The notes below the pieces were generated by a model. That model made no database searches. It saw only the letters and a program-made list of their open reading frames with translations, and was not told where the DNA came from. From Ctena decussata (lineage: Eukaryota > Mollusca > Bivalvia > Lucinida > Lucinidae): a stretch of DNA of 64,000 bases. Made by a program: the position numbers and the translations under genes. The stretch covers positions 27,832,503 through 27,896,502 of the forward strand of contig OZ022511.1 in the NCBI GenBank assembly GCA_963989385.1. Direction: 5' to 3'. This document shows, one piece after another, positions 12,225 to 25,400 of this stretch; positions within the stretch are counted from its first letter, which is position 1; every line of letters starts with the position of its first letter.

Positions 12225-13271
12225 CGTCCACTTTGTTATGCAACATGCCAAGCCAAAAGAGCAATTTGTTCTAATCTTAAAAGTTCAGGTATGACTAAGC
12301 TGGGGTTCAACTCCATAACCTCTCCTGCGCCTTGCAAACATTCTACCAGCACAGCTGGATGCCAGTCACACAAATCCTAAGACGTATTCTAAAGTGGATA
12401 AATATATTTGGCAGTAAAGTATTTATTTGGTTATAAGATCAGTGTTTTACCCTCAAATCAACCCCAAAAATCATAGATCCATCTTACAAGATGGATCTAG
12501 GATTTTTGGGATTGTTTAGGAAGGGAAATGCCTCTTTCAAAATAACGCCAAAAATCTATATCTGTATAATAAGAAGGGTATAGATTTTTAGGATTAATTT
12601 GGGGAAATCCCAATCTTATAGCAGAATTACATATGACTGGTTAACATTTTTAGGGTCATTCTAGAGGAAGAAAACCTGGTCTACTATTCAAGGCAAAAAC
12701 AAAAAAGCACAAAATAGATCTTTAATATTCAGTATGGCTACACATGTTAAGGCACCATTCAACAAATTGCACCAATATGTAATTCTTAAATACTGCCAAA
12801 ATCTGATACCTTTAACAGTAGACATATGTGTATGTTGAAAGCTAAATGCACTCTTGAGAAAAAATGCGAAATCAGTAAATCATTGCTACAGACAAGAAGG
12901 CGTAACAGGAATAATTTAGGGATAATTTTCCATATTTCTCCAGAAAACTGTATGTTGTGACACCTCAACAGAAATGTCACACCAAGAGCAGTTCTTATTA
13001 GGAGTTCCCACTAAGATGGTTCTAATGTAGATGGTTCTAATGTGGAGTCACAACATATGTTTTCTTCGAGATATAAGGAAAATTATCTCAGAATTAGCCT
13101 CAAAACTCCACCTTATTTGGAGCACTGTTAAATAAATAAATGTGTCTTATCACATGTGCATCTTTGAAAATTCCAAAATTTGTTGATGCAATCACTGACG
13201 ACTCTGGTCATACTGCACTATTCACACATTATGGAAGTCAAATCCAATTCAGCTAAATGACATTTTCAACC
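12225..13271. other. Non-coding stretch downstream of HIRIP3
   Basis: No gene seen. Holds two hairpins at about 12467-12520 (arms atagatccatctt) and 12545-12585 (arms aaaatctata). It should include the HIRIP3 3' UTR near 13271, but I saw no clear polyadenylation signal there. Confidence 0.45.
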
Positions 13272-13411
13272 TTAGTCTGAACCCTCACTATCTATTATTC
13301 CCATCAGACCACTAAACTGTTTTTTCACTGGTGTCCGTGGTAACGGTTTCTTAGGAGATGGTGTTGATTTCCTTTTAGAGTATCTACTGTTCACCTTTCT
13401 CTTCCCGCGAC
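13272..13411 (-). CDS. HIRIP3: HIRIP3 terminal exon: C-terminal tail and stop
   Basis: 140 nt from acceptor attactttttttcag to TAA (13272-13274); two-base start then 46 codons with stop. Encodes a basic Arg/Lys/Pro-rich stretch and the end FSGLMGIIDSEGSD, like the short acidic tail ending vertebrate HIRIP3. Separated from the previous exon by a 7-kb intron filled by a pearl array, a SINE and a TIR element. No AATAAA was seen close downstream on the minus strand. Confidence 0.85.
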
Positions 13412-16400
13412 CTGAAAAAAAGTAATACCTTTTTAGTATACATGTACTGTTCTTCACAGAGGTAAAGATACCCAGCAGTCACATGACGTCATAATGAAGT
13501 TGCACCGATGTCGATGTGACGTGATTACGTTGCATCGACGTCAGTTCGATGTCATGTGCCCGCAGCGGGTAAGCACAGGAATTCTGCCAAATTCTCTCGT
13601 CTTTGCACTGTCATAAAATGGAGCTAAACCAAAACAAGAGGGCCATGGTGGCCCTGAATCGCTCCCCTGAGCATTAATCAGTTCACTGGCTCGGGTGAAG
13701 ATTTATAAGAGTTTTTACCATACTAACATTTGACCTAGTTTTTGACCTGACATGACCCAGTTTCAAACTTGGCCTGGATATTGTAAGAATAAACATTCTG
13801 ACACAGTTTCATTGAGATTGGATCAAAACTGTGCCCTCTGGAGCGTATACAAGGTCGTTCTTATATTTGACCTAGCGACCAAATTTTTGACCCGACACGA
13901 CCCAGTTTCAAACTTTACCTAGATTTCATTAAGATAAACATTCTGACAGAGTTTCATGAAGATTGGATCAAAACTGTGCCCTCTAGGGTGTACACAAAGT
14001 TTTTCTAAGATTTGACCTTGAGCCGACGTGACTCAGTTTCATAGGGGGCTTAGATATATGGACAATAAACATTTTGACATAGTTTCATGAAGATTGGATC
14101 AAAACTATGCCTTCTAGTGCTTACACAACGTTTTTCTAAGATTTGACCTGGTGACCTAGTTTTTTACCCGACATGACCTACTTTCAAACTTGGCCGAGAG
14201 TTTATGAAGATAAACATTCTGACAAAGTTTCATAAAGATTAGATCAAAACTGTGTCCTCCGGAGCGTACACAAGGTTTTTCTATGATTTGACCTAGTGAC
14301 CTAGTTTTCGACCCGACATGACCCAGTTTCAAACTTGTCCTACATATTATGAGGATAAACAATCTGACAAAGTTTCATGAAGTTTGAATCAAAACTGTGC
14401 CTTCTAGAGCGCACACAAGGTTTTTCTAAGATTTGACCTAGTGACCTAGTTTATGACTCGACACGACCCAGTTTCGAACTTGGCCTAGAGTTTATGGAGA
14501 TAAACATTCTGACAAAGTTTCATAAAGATTGGATCAAAACTGTGTCCTCTAGCGGGTACACAAGGTTTTTCTATGATTTGACCTAGTAACCTAGTTTTTG
14601 ACCCGACGTGACCCAGTTTTGAACTATGACCCAGTTTCAAACTTGTCCTACATATTATGAGGATAAACATTCTGACAAAGTTTCATGAACTTTGAATCAA
14701 AACTGTGCCTTCTAGAGCGCACACAAGGTTTTTCTAAGATTTGACCTAGTGACCTAGTTTATGACTCGACATGAACCAGTTTCGAACTTGGCCTAGAGTT
14801 TATGAAGATAAACATTCTGACAAAGTTTCATAAAGATTGGATCAAAACTGTGTCCTCTAGCGGGTACACAAGGTTTTTCTATGATTTGACCTAGTGACCT
14901 AGTTTTTGACCTGACATGACCCAGTTTCGAACTTGTTCTAGATATTATGAGGATAAACATTCTGACAAAATTTCATGAACTTTGGATGAAAGCTGTGCCT
15001 TCTAGAGCGTACACAAGGTTTTTCTAAGATTTGACCTAGTGACCCAGTTTTTGACCCGACATGACCCAGTTTCAAACTTATCCTACATATTATGAGGATA
15101 AACATTCTGACAAAGTTTCATGAACTTTGGATCAAAACTGTGTCCTCTAGAGGGTACACAAGGTTTTTCTATGATTTGACCTAGTGACCTTGTTTTTGAC
15201 CCGACATGACCTACTTTCAAACTTGGCCGAGAGTTTCTGGAAGTTAACATTCTGACAAAGTTTCTTAAAGATTAGATCAAAACTGTGTCCTCTAGAGCGT
15301 ACACAAGGTTTTTCTATGATTTGACCTAGTGACCTTGTTTTTGACCCGACATGACCCAGTTTCAAACTTGTCCTACATATTATGAGGATAAACATTCTGA
15401 CAAAGTTTAATGAACTTTGGATCAAAACTGTGCCTTCTAGAGCGTACACAAGGCTTTTCTAAGATTTGATCTAGTGACCCAGTTTTTGACCCGACATGAC
15501 CCAGTTTCAAACTTGGTCTAGATATTGTGAGGATAAACTTTCTGATAAAGTTTCATTAGGTTTCGATCAAAACTGTAACCTCTAGAGCGTACATCAGGTT
15601 TTTCTAATATTTGACCTAGTGACCTAGTTTTTGACCCAACATGACCCAGTTTCAAACTTGGCCTGGATATTGTAAGAATAAACATTCTGACAGAGTTTCA
15701 TAGAGATTGGATCAAAACTCTGCCCTCTAGAGCGTACACATGGTTGTTCTTATACGTGACCCTGTGACCTTATTTTTGACCCGACATGACCCAGTTTCAA
15801 ACTGTACCTAGACTTCATTAAGATAAACATTCTGACAGAGTTTCATGAAGTTTGGATCAAAACTGTGGCTTCTAGGGCGTACACAAAGTTTTTCTAAGAT
15901 CTGACCTAGTGACCTAGTTTTTGACCCGACGTGACTCAGTTTCAAAGGGGGCTTTGATATATGAACAATAAACATTTTGACATAGTTTCATGAAGATCAG
16001 ATCAAAACAATGCCTTCTAGTGCGTACACAAGGTTTTTCTAAGATTTGACCTAGTGACCTAGTTTTTGACCCGACATGACCTACTTTCAAACTTGGTCTA
16101 GATTTAATGGAGATAAACATTCTGACAAAGTTTCATAAAGGTTCGATCAAAACTATGTCCTCTAGAGCGTACACAAGGTTTTTCTATGATTTGACCTAGT
16201 GACCAAGTTTTTAACCTGACATGATCCAGTTTCAAACTTATCCTAGATACTATGAGGATAAACATTCTGACAAAGTTTCATGAAGTTTGGATCAAAACTG
16301 TGCCTTCTAGAGCGTACACAAGGTTTTTCTAAGATTTGACCTCGTGACCTAGTTTTTGACCCGACATGACCCAGTTTCGAACTTGGCCTAGATTTTATGG

Positions 16401-19400
16401 AGATAAACATTCTCACAAAGTTTCATAAAGATTGGATCAAAACTGTGCCCGCTAGAGTGTACACAAGCAAAAGTTGACGGACGTCCGGACGTCCGTCCAC
16501 ACGTACGACGGACGACGGACATCACGGTATCCCAAAAGCTCACCCTGAGCACTTCGTGCTCGGGTGAGCTAAAAAGCAACAAAAGTTTATGCCACCAATA
16601 ACACAGTTACTGCTGGTGGACAAGTAATATACTTAAGAACAAAAGTTCTGCATGGATGTTAATTTAACATCCGTGCGGAACTTTTGTCCTTAAATATACT
16701 ATTTCTCGCTTGTGTAAGTCACAGGCAAGACCAAAATGTGTTGAGAGTATGAGGGATAGGGGAGTTGTAGGGAGAAAGAGATTTGGTATTCTTCCTATTT
16801 TTCCTCCTTAAAACCTTTTGTTGTTTAATCTCAATAAAGTGACTCTTGTTGGAAGTAGGGATGTCATAACAAGCATCATGAGAACAGGAATTCCTAAGCA
16901 GTTTAATCATCTTGGCATTGCAATTTTTATAAGCTAACACAGCATGTTTTATTTTCAAATTACCATAGAAATCCTAAGTATTGGGGCAGATAGGTCTGAA
17001 CAAACAGTGCAGACCCAGATCAGACTGCTCCTAAAGGAGAAGTCTGATCAGGGTTACTGTGTTGAACGAAAGCTGTCAGAGACAACAAAGCCCACCCCAT
17101 GGGTGCCTGATTCTCACAATCACTGAACCAAGAAATGTAGGTCATAGTGATATATAAAGAGAATGAGGTCATTTGCTATGTCAGACTGATCCATTAGGTC
17201 AGTTATCATGTTAATCCATCAAACAGTGCTGGAAATATAAGGCAAAATCACTGGACCATGAATAAAGGTCAAGGGCACAGGAGTCACCATGGATGCTTTA
17301 CAGCTGCTGCAGTTATAGGGATATGCTATTTGACCAAGTATAAACTCTCTTGTCTCTAAGGTATCTTCAAAACTAAAAATTTTGCCTTAAAATCAGTGCT
17401 AAAACATCAAAGTCAGTCATTCTCGAACTACGATGCCGTTGGTATAGCATAAGCTTGCCTTTGCATTCCCAAAGGCGCGCTAAAAATGACACTGTATGAT
17501 TTTAAGGAAAGTAACAGTGAAAACTTTAATTAAGGTGTCCCAATTTTTACAACTTTGATGGCACTATTAACAAAGCCCACCCCCACCATCATCCCCCCAC
17601 CCCCCCCCACCGCCACCTCACCTATTGCTCTAGGTAACGTATCCATCACAGGCATTACATGGGTTCTAAGCCGGTTTGTGCTGTATTCTTCTGTTAGGTT
17701 ACACAATTGTCAGGTGTTCTTGCATAACAAGGAAAAGTACGAAAATTATGTAACTCCAACATGTTCAAGAAAGCAGTGTTGTTGTTTAATTGTTTTACGT
17801 CCAAGGTAAACAGCTATTGTCATGTCGGGACACTGTTCCTGGGCAGGCTTAGACCTACTAAGCAGTTAACCAGTACAAAGTGCACTTAAACTTTTGCCAT
17901 TAACTGACAGCTGCCCTTCTTGAATCAGCAGACCTGGAAATGAAAATAAGTGGCCGGACAGGGTATCGAACCCAGGATCTCTGGCTTTTGAGTCAGAAAG
18001 CAGTGTACAGAACTGCTTATCCCTTTATGAAACTGGATTAGTGACAGCTGACTTCACATGACAGTGACAATACTCACATCACTCACACCGCAGTCACTGA
18101 ATTTCCAAACTGCTCAAAGGGAGGCTACTTTGCAAGTTTTCTGTCATGAGTCACAGTAGATTTATCACTACGGTAGTTCTTCTAAAATTTCGCACAGAAA
18201 AAAATAATTATTTTTTTTGCTGTCCGAAATTTTAGAAATTACGATTTCGCATTTTTGCCAGTGCTCGAAATTTTAGAGTTTGTAAATTACCGCGGTATTT
18301 CGGACTCACCAGGAACAGGTTATGTCACAGTGCACTATGCAAGAATACATCATATCTCCCGGCAGGTCACAGTGGGAACCTCGTTGACAAGTACTTATCT
18401 TCACAGCAGGTGTAATCCCAAAATGAAAGAAAATCATGTCAGTCTAATGTGGCCTAATTAAATCTGACCGTTTATTTAATAATCGGCAGACCGTTACATG
18501 TTCAAGAGAAGGACAGAAGCGGTGGTGTGCCACTCACGACAGATCAGGGGGGGAATATCTTGCTCCCAACATGCATAACATAAAGGTCTCATGTACGCAA
18601 GTGAGTGCCGCGTTCTTAGAAAAATTGTATACAGGCGTATGTTTGTCCTTCGCCAGCCCGTACGGATGCAACCTACGCATGCGCAGACCGGGCGTCACTC
18701 GCTGGACGGGCTGTGAATGCCCCAACCACAATGCGCATGTGCGCAAGCAATTCAGGCATGCGCAGTTGTTAGAATTTATTTAAAAATGATATCATGGTTT
18801 ATTCACACAAGATAATTTAATAAGAAAAAAGAAAAGATACCATAGAATTCTCGATGAAATTTACATTAACGTAATTTGCGCTAATGGATCGGAGTATCTT
18901 ACGGCATGACATGAAAAGCCTGTGTGTCGGCACAGGCTGATCAGTGCAAAATGTCCCATACACACTGCGCATGTGCGCAGGCTTTCCTGGGCATGCGCAG
19001 TTGTAAATATAAACGTATACGCAAGTGCAATTTTAAATAATTTGCCCAAATAGATCACGGGTATCTTACGGCATGACAGGAAAAGCTTGTATGTCGGCAC
19101 AGGCTGATCAGTGAGTCTCTTTTGACATAAACGATCTTGGGAGCCACAGTTTATGCGTTGAAAACTATCAGTGAATTCCGGAGATTTGTAAGATTGTTCA
19201 GTGTTCGCAAATGTTTATATCATTAGCTAATCGGACATGTTCTAATGTCTTTGAGACGCCACATTTCAACACAGACCGATGTCAGTTTATTTATACGATG
19301 TCAGTTTATTTATACGATTGCTGTCGCAGAAACTCGAAGCTGAAACTGTGTGACTCGGGCTAACTGTGCCAGTGGAAGTGCGAACTTCGAATGCAGAGAC

Positions 19401-22400
19401 CGTGCATACAGCTGGTCGGTGCTCAGAGCATTTGCGCAAGCGTTCACACAGACAAGCTACGACAAAGACGAATTTTACGTTCTGGCAGTTTATAATCTTT
19501 TGCAATCCTGATTTCTCATCTAACGTTCATGCATCTTTACCAAAAATTAAATTAAAGAAAAAATGCCTACGTAGTTTGGCGCACGTGCACATTTCCCGCC
19601 AAAAAATTGAATTGCTGTGAGAAATGGCGCCTTATCGCATGTACGAAAAGCAAAGACCCACTTCAGCCTGCGCACCCAGCAACCTCGTTCTCGGTTTAAT
19701 TTCTAGATTCTCATGATAGATTGTTCATGCGGACAGAAACCATGTTAATGTGACTGCACAGATGTGTAGGCTGATCCGGGTTTCGCTGTTCGCACTTAGT
19801 GTAAAGCATATTTTCCGATGCACGGCCCAAATACCAGAAGGAAAAAAAGATACCGACTCGCATATACCTTTCGCCACCCGCGCTGTAACGCACGTGCAAA
19901 ATAACGCTAGAATATATGCAAGCAATAGTTCTCAGACTTCAAAGTATATATACAAAAAAAATAGCCGAGATAAGTAAAAACTGTGGTCCCATATTTTTGC
20001 TCGAAATTTTAGAAATTCACCTTTCCACTGATCGAAATTTTGGAGACCTTACAGAAATTATTTTCGGGAATAATTTTAGGTGTCCGAAATTTTAGAGTGT
20101 GCGAAATTTTAGAAGAATTACCGTACATGTAGTTATAAGCCTTCTGTGTTATGTTAGTACAAAATGCTGAATGTATCAAATCATCTGAGCCCAGTCGTTC
20201 GAAACCAATGAGGTTGTTAGTTAGCCTTTTGTTAAATTTCAACGTTGATATCTCCATATTCGCCAATACTGTTTTGTTGCAAAAATGTGAGAAGCTTTTG
20301 CAGTGCAAAAGCTTCTCACCTTTTCTCAACAAAAAATATCAGAGTATTTGGTTATAAAGTTATGAAACACTCAACGACTTGACCTCTTAATGAGCCCCTT
20401 AGGCTAACGATGCTTTGAACAACTGGGCCCTAAACTTACTTGAATCTGCGGATATAATATTTTGTGAGTCCAACTCTGCTGCTTCTCGCTTCAGTTTGAT
20501 ATTTTCAGCTTTCTTCATACTGGGCTCACCTACAATACAAATGGTTTACAAACTAGATTTACCAAATCTCCAGACAAGAATTCCTTAGAATGTGGTGTCT
20601 CGCCTGTCTGTACATTGTCACATAACAATGCTAAAAGAGCAGGAGCCGTATTCATAAAGCCACTTAAGTCGTTGCTATGCTGTTGCTAAGGCTAAATATC
20701 TATAAAGGAGATTCCCTACAACTTAGAAATTTGCTCTGGAGGAACAGTCTTTGTAAGACTGTTCCTCCAGAGCAAATTTCATAGTTGTAGGGAATCTCCT
20801 TCAAAGAAATTTAGCCTTAGCAACAGCATAGCAACGACTTAAGTCGTTTTATGAATATGGCCCCTGAAGATTTGAGGCAAAGTTTATGCATGTGCCACCA
20901 CCAATGACAGCGGAAAAGTAATAACAATGTCTCACTTCTGCTAGTTGCAGGTAAGACAAAAATCTAGTCAGGTTACCTTTTGAGTCAAAAATCTAGTCTG
21001 ACAGTTTGCCTTTTGAGATAAAAATCTAGTCAGCTGCCTTTTGAGACAAAAATCTAGTCAGTTTACCTTTAAGTTGAATAGGTGCACTTTCAGGGAAAAC
21101 AACTCTGCCTTTTTTAATTTTGTTTCCCTTTACATAAACTTTAAGGCAAACTCTGAAAGAGGAGAATATGCTCCTATATGAGCATATCCTTTCCTTTAAG
21201 AGTAGACCCCATTTTGGGAGGGCTCTGTCCAGGGAAGCAAACAGAAAGTCACAAAAGTTGTCTCCCTTTGCAGAAATGACAGAAAACAAGAACAGTACTA
21301 CAAAGTGTGATGGATGTACGGACAGATGTATGTACAATCGGACAAGGGCAAAACTATATGCCCCTCCCCACTTTGTGGCAGGGGCATAAAAACTATGAAC
21401 ATGTATCCATTCAGCTTAAAAGCACTGTCAGAAATAATAACATACCAAAATACAGTAAAACCTGTCTTAAGGTGTTACCGCAGGAGAACACAAACATCTG
21501 CTATTTAAGACAGGTGACCTCTTAAGGTTCTTTATACGAGGGGGTGATCATTAAATAATTGAAACACCTTTGTAGATTAGTAACCTTTATACATAAATAA
21601 ATATACTTCATGTAACACCAAAGAGTGTCTTTTCAGCTTACAAATTCATGTTTTAATTTTGGAATTTCAATGAGTTACCATAGCAACATATGATGTCACT
21701 TTCATGCTGGGTACGGCATGTAAAATTTTTATGTCATTTTTGTAAAGAGATGTTCTTATTATGCTTACTATGTAGGATATTTAAAGAGAAATTGGAATTT
21801 AGAAACAGCTTCCATAAGTAGGCATTGCATTACAAACACATATATGATGGTTTATGAAAATGTTCTGAAATCTGGCATGAATTAAAGCAAGAACAGTTGT
21901 TAACATGTAAGTGGTTTAGAAACTCTGATATCTTACAAGACCTGTCACAGGGACAGGATAGCTCGCCTGACAGCGCCCTGCCCATCACATAAAAAACTTT
22001 AACGTAAAACTTTAACATTTTGCTAATGCCCACGCCGCTAACGCTAACACAGGGGGTAGTACAATAGCTCTTCCTGAACTTCGTTCAGGCGAGCTAAAAA
22101 TGAAATGTCTAAGTCTGTGATATGGCAAACTCTGATATCTTAAAATAAAATGTCTAAGTCTGTGATATGGCATCTTAAAAACTTTAACGTAAAACTTTAA
22201 CAAGAAATTTCCAAGTCCATGACCTTGACCTATCGTTGGAGGTTGTAAATCGTGGGAGTTGTAAATTCGTGGGTGTTAGTAATTTGCATAATATTTATGC
22301 GCAAAAGAAGTTTCACTAAGTGTTTATTCTTCCAACATTTAATCATGCATAAAGGTTTTATTTCATAACAAAAGCAAATGCCAACAGCCTAAATAGGGAA

Positions 22401-25400
22401 TACAACTTTTAAATAAAGTTTGACCAATTGCTTTTATACCTTCTTTTGCTATTTCTTTTTTGCATACCTGAAAAGTGGCCATTTTCGAATCTCGGATATC
22501 AGTCTGAGAAAATATTGCAATGATTACTGATTTTGTATCTTCCGTTGAACAGTTGTTTCTAGTATGGGTGCAAAATTTTATTGCAAAACTGTTCTCTTAT
22601 TTATTTATTATACCGGGGGTCCTTATCTGCTTTTTGTTGAAAAAGAAAGTGTTATGGTTTGAGAGTAGGGCTGAATCCAGGCTTGTATTTTTTTTCAAAG
22701 AAAATAGTCTGCGCATACTGTTATTTTGTATTCAGGGGGATATACCCGTACAGTGATACAGTGAATTTTAACTAGTTCTGTTCAAGGGCTATGGCCATAC
22801 AGTTATAAACGTGCAAGATGTAGGAAAGTCAATGATGAGCTTTATGAATCATGTTTGAATGGATGGATATCTTCCTTTAACCATTAATATCCGATATAGA
22901 TTGGATTATCTATAATCTGTTTAAGACTAAACAGTTTGCAAAACATCTATGCAACAGAAAATAATAAACAGGAGGCCTGACATGGATACGTCGATTTTTT
23001 TATCACGTAGCAGAACACATCCACGAATTTACAACCCAGTGACATTTGCTACAAATAGATCACCCAATCACATGCGGATGAATTTTCTAACATTCAAACA
23101 ATATTGCTTTGCATCGAAAATGTATCCGGTTATTCATCTGGTGTTGTGGTCTAATTGTGTTATAAGAAAATATCAAGAAATTACTTGACATGTGACTGTC
23201 ACGTGATTTAGTTCTTATATCCACGATTATACCACCTTCAAGGCTATTGGTCATGTCCAGGAGTGGGGATGGTGTTGAATAAAATAAAGGATCAAATTCT
23301 ATTATCATACAAAATATAATTCAAATCGGTCAAAGGGTTTAGAAGCTATGAGATCTTAAAAACTTAAAAGTAAAAGTTAACTTTAACATTTTGCTAACGC
23401 CGCCACCGCCACCGCCAACACCAACCCCACTGCCAATGCCGATGCCGTGGGTAGTGCAATGGCTCTTCCTGAACTTCGTTCTGGCAAGCAAAAAAGGAAC
23501 AAGACCTGTCAGCAGGACAGGATAGCTCGCCTGACAGTGCCTTGCCCATCACCTGAAAAACTTTAACATAAAACTTTAACATTTTGCTAACGCCATCGCC
23601 GCCGGGGTTAGTGCAATAGCTCTACCTGTACATTCTTACAGACGAGCTCAAAAAGGTCTGCTCTTAAAGTGAAGAATTTGCTCTTATTTAACCTTTCATG
23701 CCTGCTTCTTCTAACATCTGTTTCAATCTCTCCATCTTTTGTTTATTTGTGTGACAATCTTTCAATAAATGGTCATTCCATTCTACCATTCCACATGCTC
23801 GAACAATTTTCCTCAAATTTTTCACTCTTGGTGGCTCAGTAACAGATGACTGGGATTTCTGTGGAAGATAAAGAACATTTCACAGAGTTTAAACTAAGGC
23901 TTGAATTATAGCTGGTCCGCAGGTTGCATTCCACCATTAATTTTCCATAGACGACAATGTTAACATCTGGTCATTTTATTACAAAACTGTACATACAAAG
24001 TTTTCCAAAACCTGTCTTGCTTTAAAGTGTCATCCTAGCCTATCAATTTGAGATGAAAACATCCACTGCCTTCCCATCTCAGTGAGCCGCTAAGCTAGGC
24101 TGAGTATGGCAACCACCGATTCGTACCCCAAAAAAGAGCATACTTTTTTCCTAGGGGATCAGTTACCAAAATCAACCCCATGTCCTTCTGGTAAAATATT
24201 TCTCAATTAAATATGCCTTTTTGTAACTATCATTTGTTGGTCTTTTTTTATACTGCAAGAAATCTAACATGCATGATTGACAGATGACGTCATCTCTCTT
24301 ACAATGTAAACCTAATGCTCTCCCCGAAATAGGCGGGGTGAGTCCTCATCAATATTTAGTGGACTGTACCCTAAACCAAACTAATTATTTTGCAATATGC
24401 CATAAACTGAACAGTTTGAAAGTTAGATTGATACATTTTCATTGTGATCTCCAAGTTTCAAATCAATCCGTAAAGAAATGTACCATTTAGGACAGTTTCA
24501 CTATGTCTGCTGAGGTTTCTGTAGCGAAATGACTGAAACTGATGATTTTAAGGATTAATGAAAATTAATAATGATTTTGTTGCTATTCTTTTATATCTAT
24601 GGAAACATTTATCTTTTCATAGGAGCCTTAATACTTCTCTTAATAATAAAAACAAGAAAATGTGGTTGAATCTGTTATACATAAGCATTTATTGGCAATT
24701 TTCTATATATACCCCCTCAATTTGGTTAAAATCTTGGTATTTGGAGGCTGTTTAAGACATAAATGCAGTAAAACTGGTTTAATAGTCCAAATCTGCACAC
24801 CAAAAGAAACAGAGAAACAAGGTTGATCTGAATTTAAGGTAAATGTTTGGGTTAAATTATATTGTTCCTCAAAAAATACTAATTTACATGCAAAAGTCTC
24901 CGAAAAGCAACGCTTTCTGTATTTCGCAGAATCGCATATATCATGCTTTTATGGGCTTTTAAATGTTTCCAGGTGTTCCAGATGCTTTTTCTCTAACCGC
25001 GTAATGTGAAATTGGACTAATGTGAAATAATTTACCATCAAAACTTATAATACAATAATATAGTAGCACACATCATGGGAATTTCTGAGGCATAGGATTA
25101 TAAGTGCACAAATTTTTATCTGTTTACTCCTTTGACGGCTTGTTTACAAGTGCTGAAAACACAATAGTTCTCTTTCAGTTTTCATTTACAAAGCTTCTCC
25201 ATCCTTCATGACTATAAACAGCTTTTCTCTGATGCTTTAAACATTAAATTCTATTTATCATATGACATCGCATCTGGGAGTGTAATAAAGCCATGCATTA
25301 AAAACGATAATCCACTAGTGGATTAAATATGCAAACTACGTCGTAGCGTTATGCGTTGACGTCCATAAAACGCCGCATTTTCTAATGGTGAAATTGTGAC

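Noticed and set aside
13633..16575. Regular repeats that could suggest a CRISPR-like or satellite gene array
   Set aside because: Units are contiguous at about 142 bp with no unique spacers and are bounded by pearl-type ends; eukaryotic repeat.
24284..24490. 68-codon plus-strand ORF with a Cys/His-containing stretch
   Set aside because: Looks vaguely like a LINE-tail or zinc-knuckle remnant but no family motif or repeat boundary could be supported.
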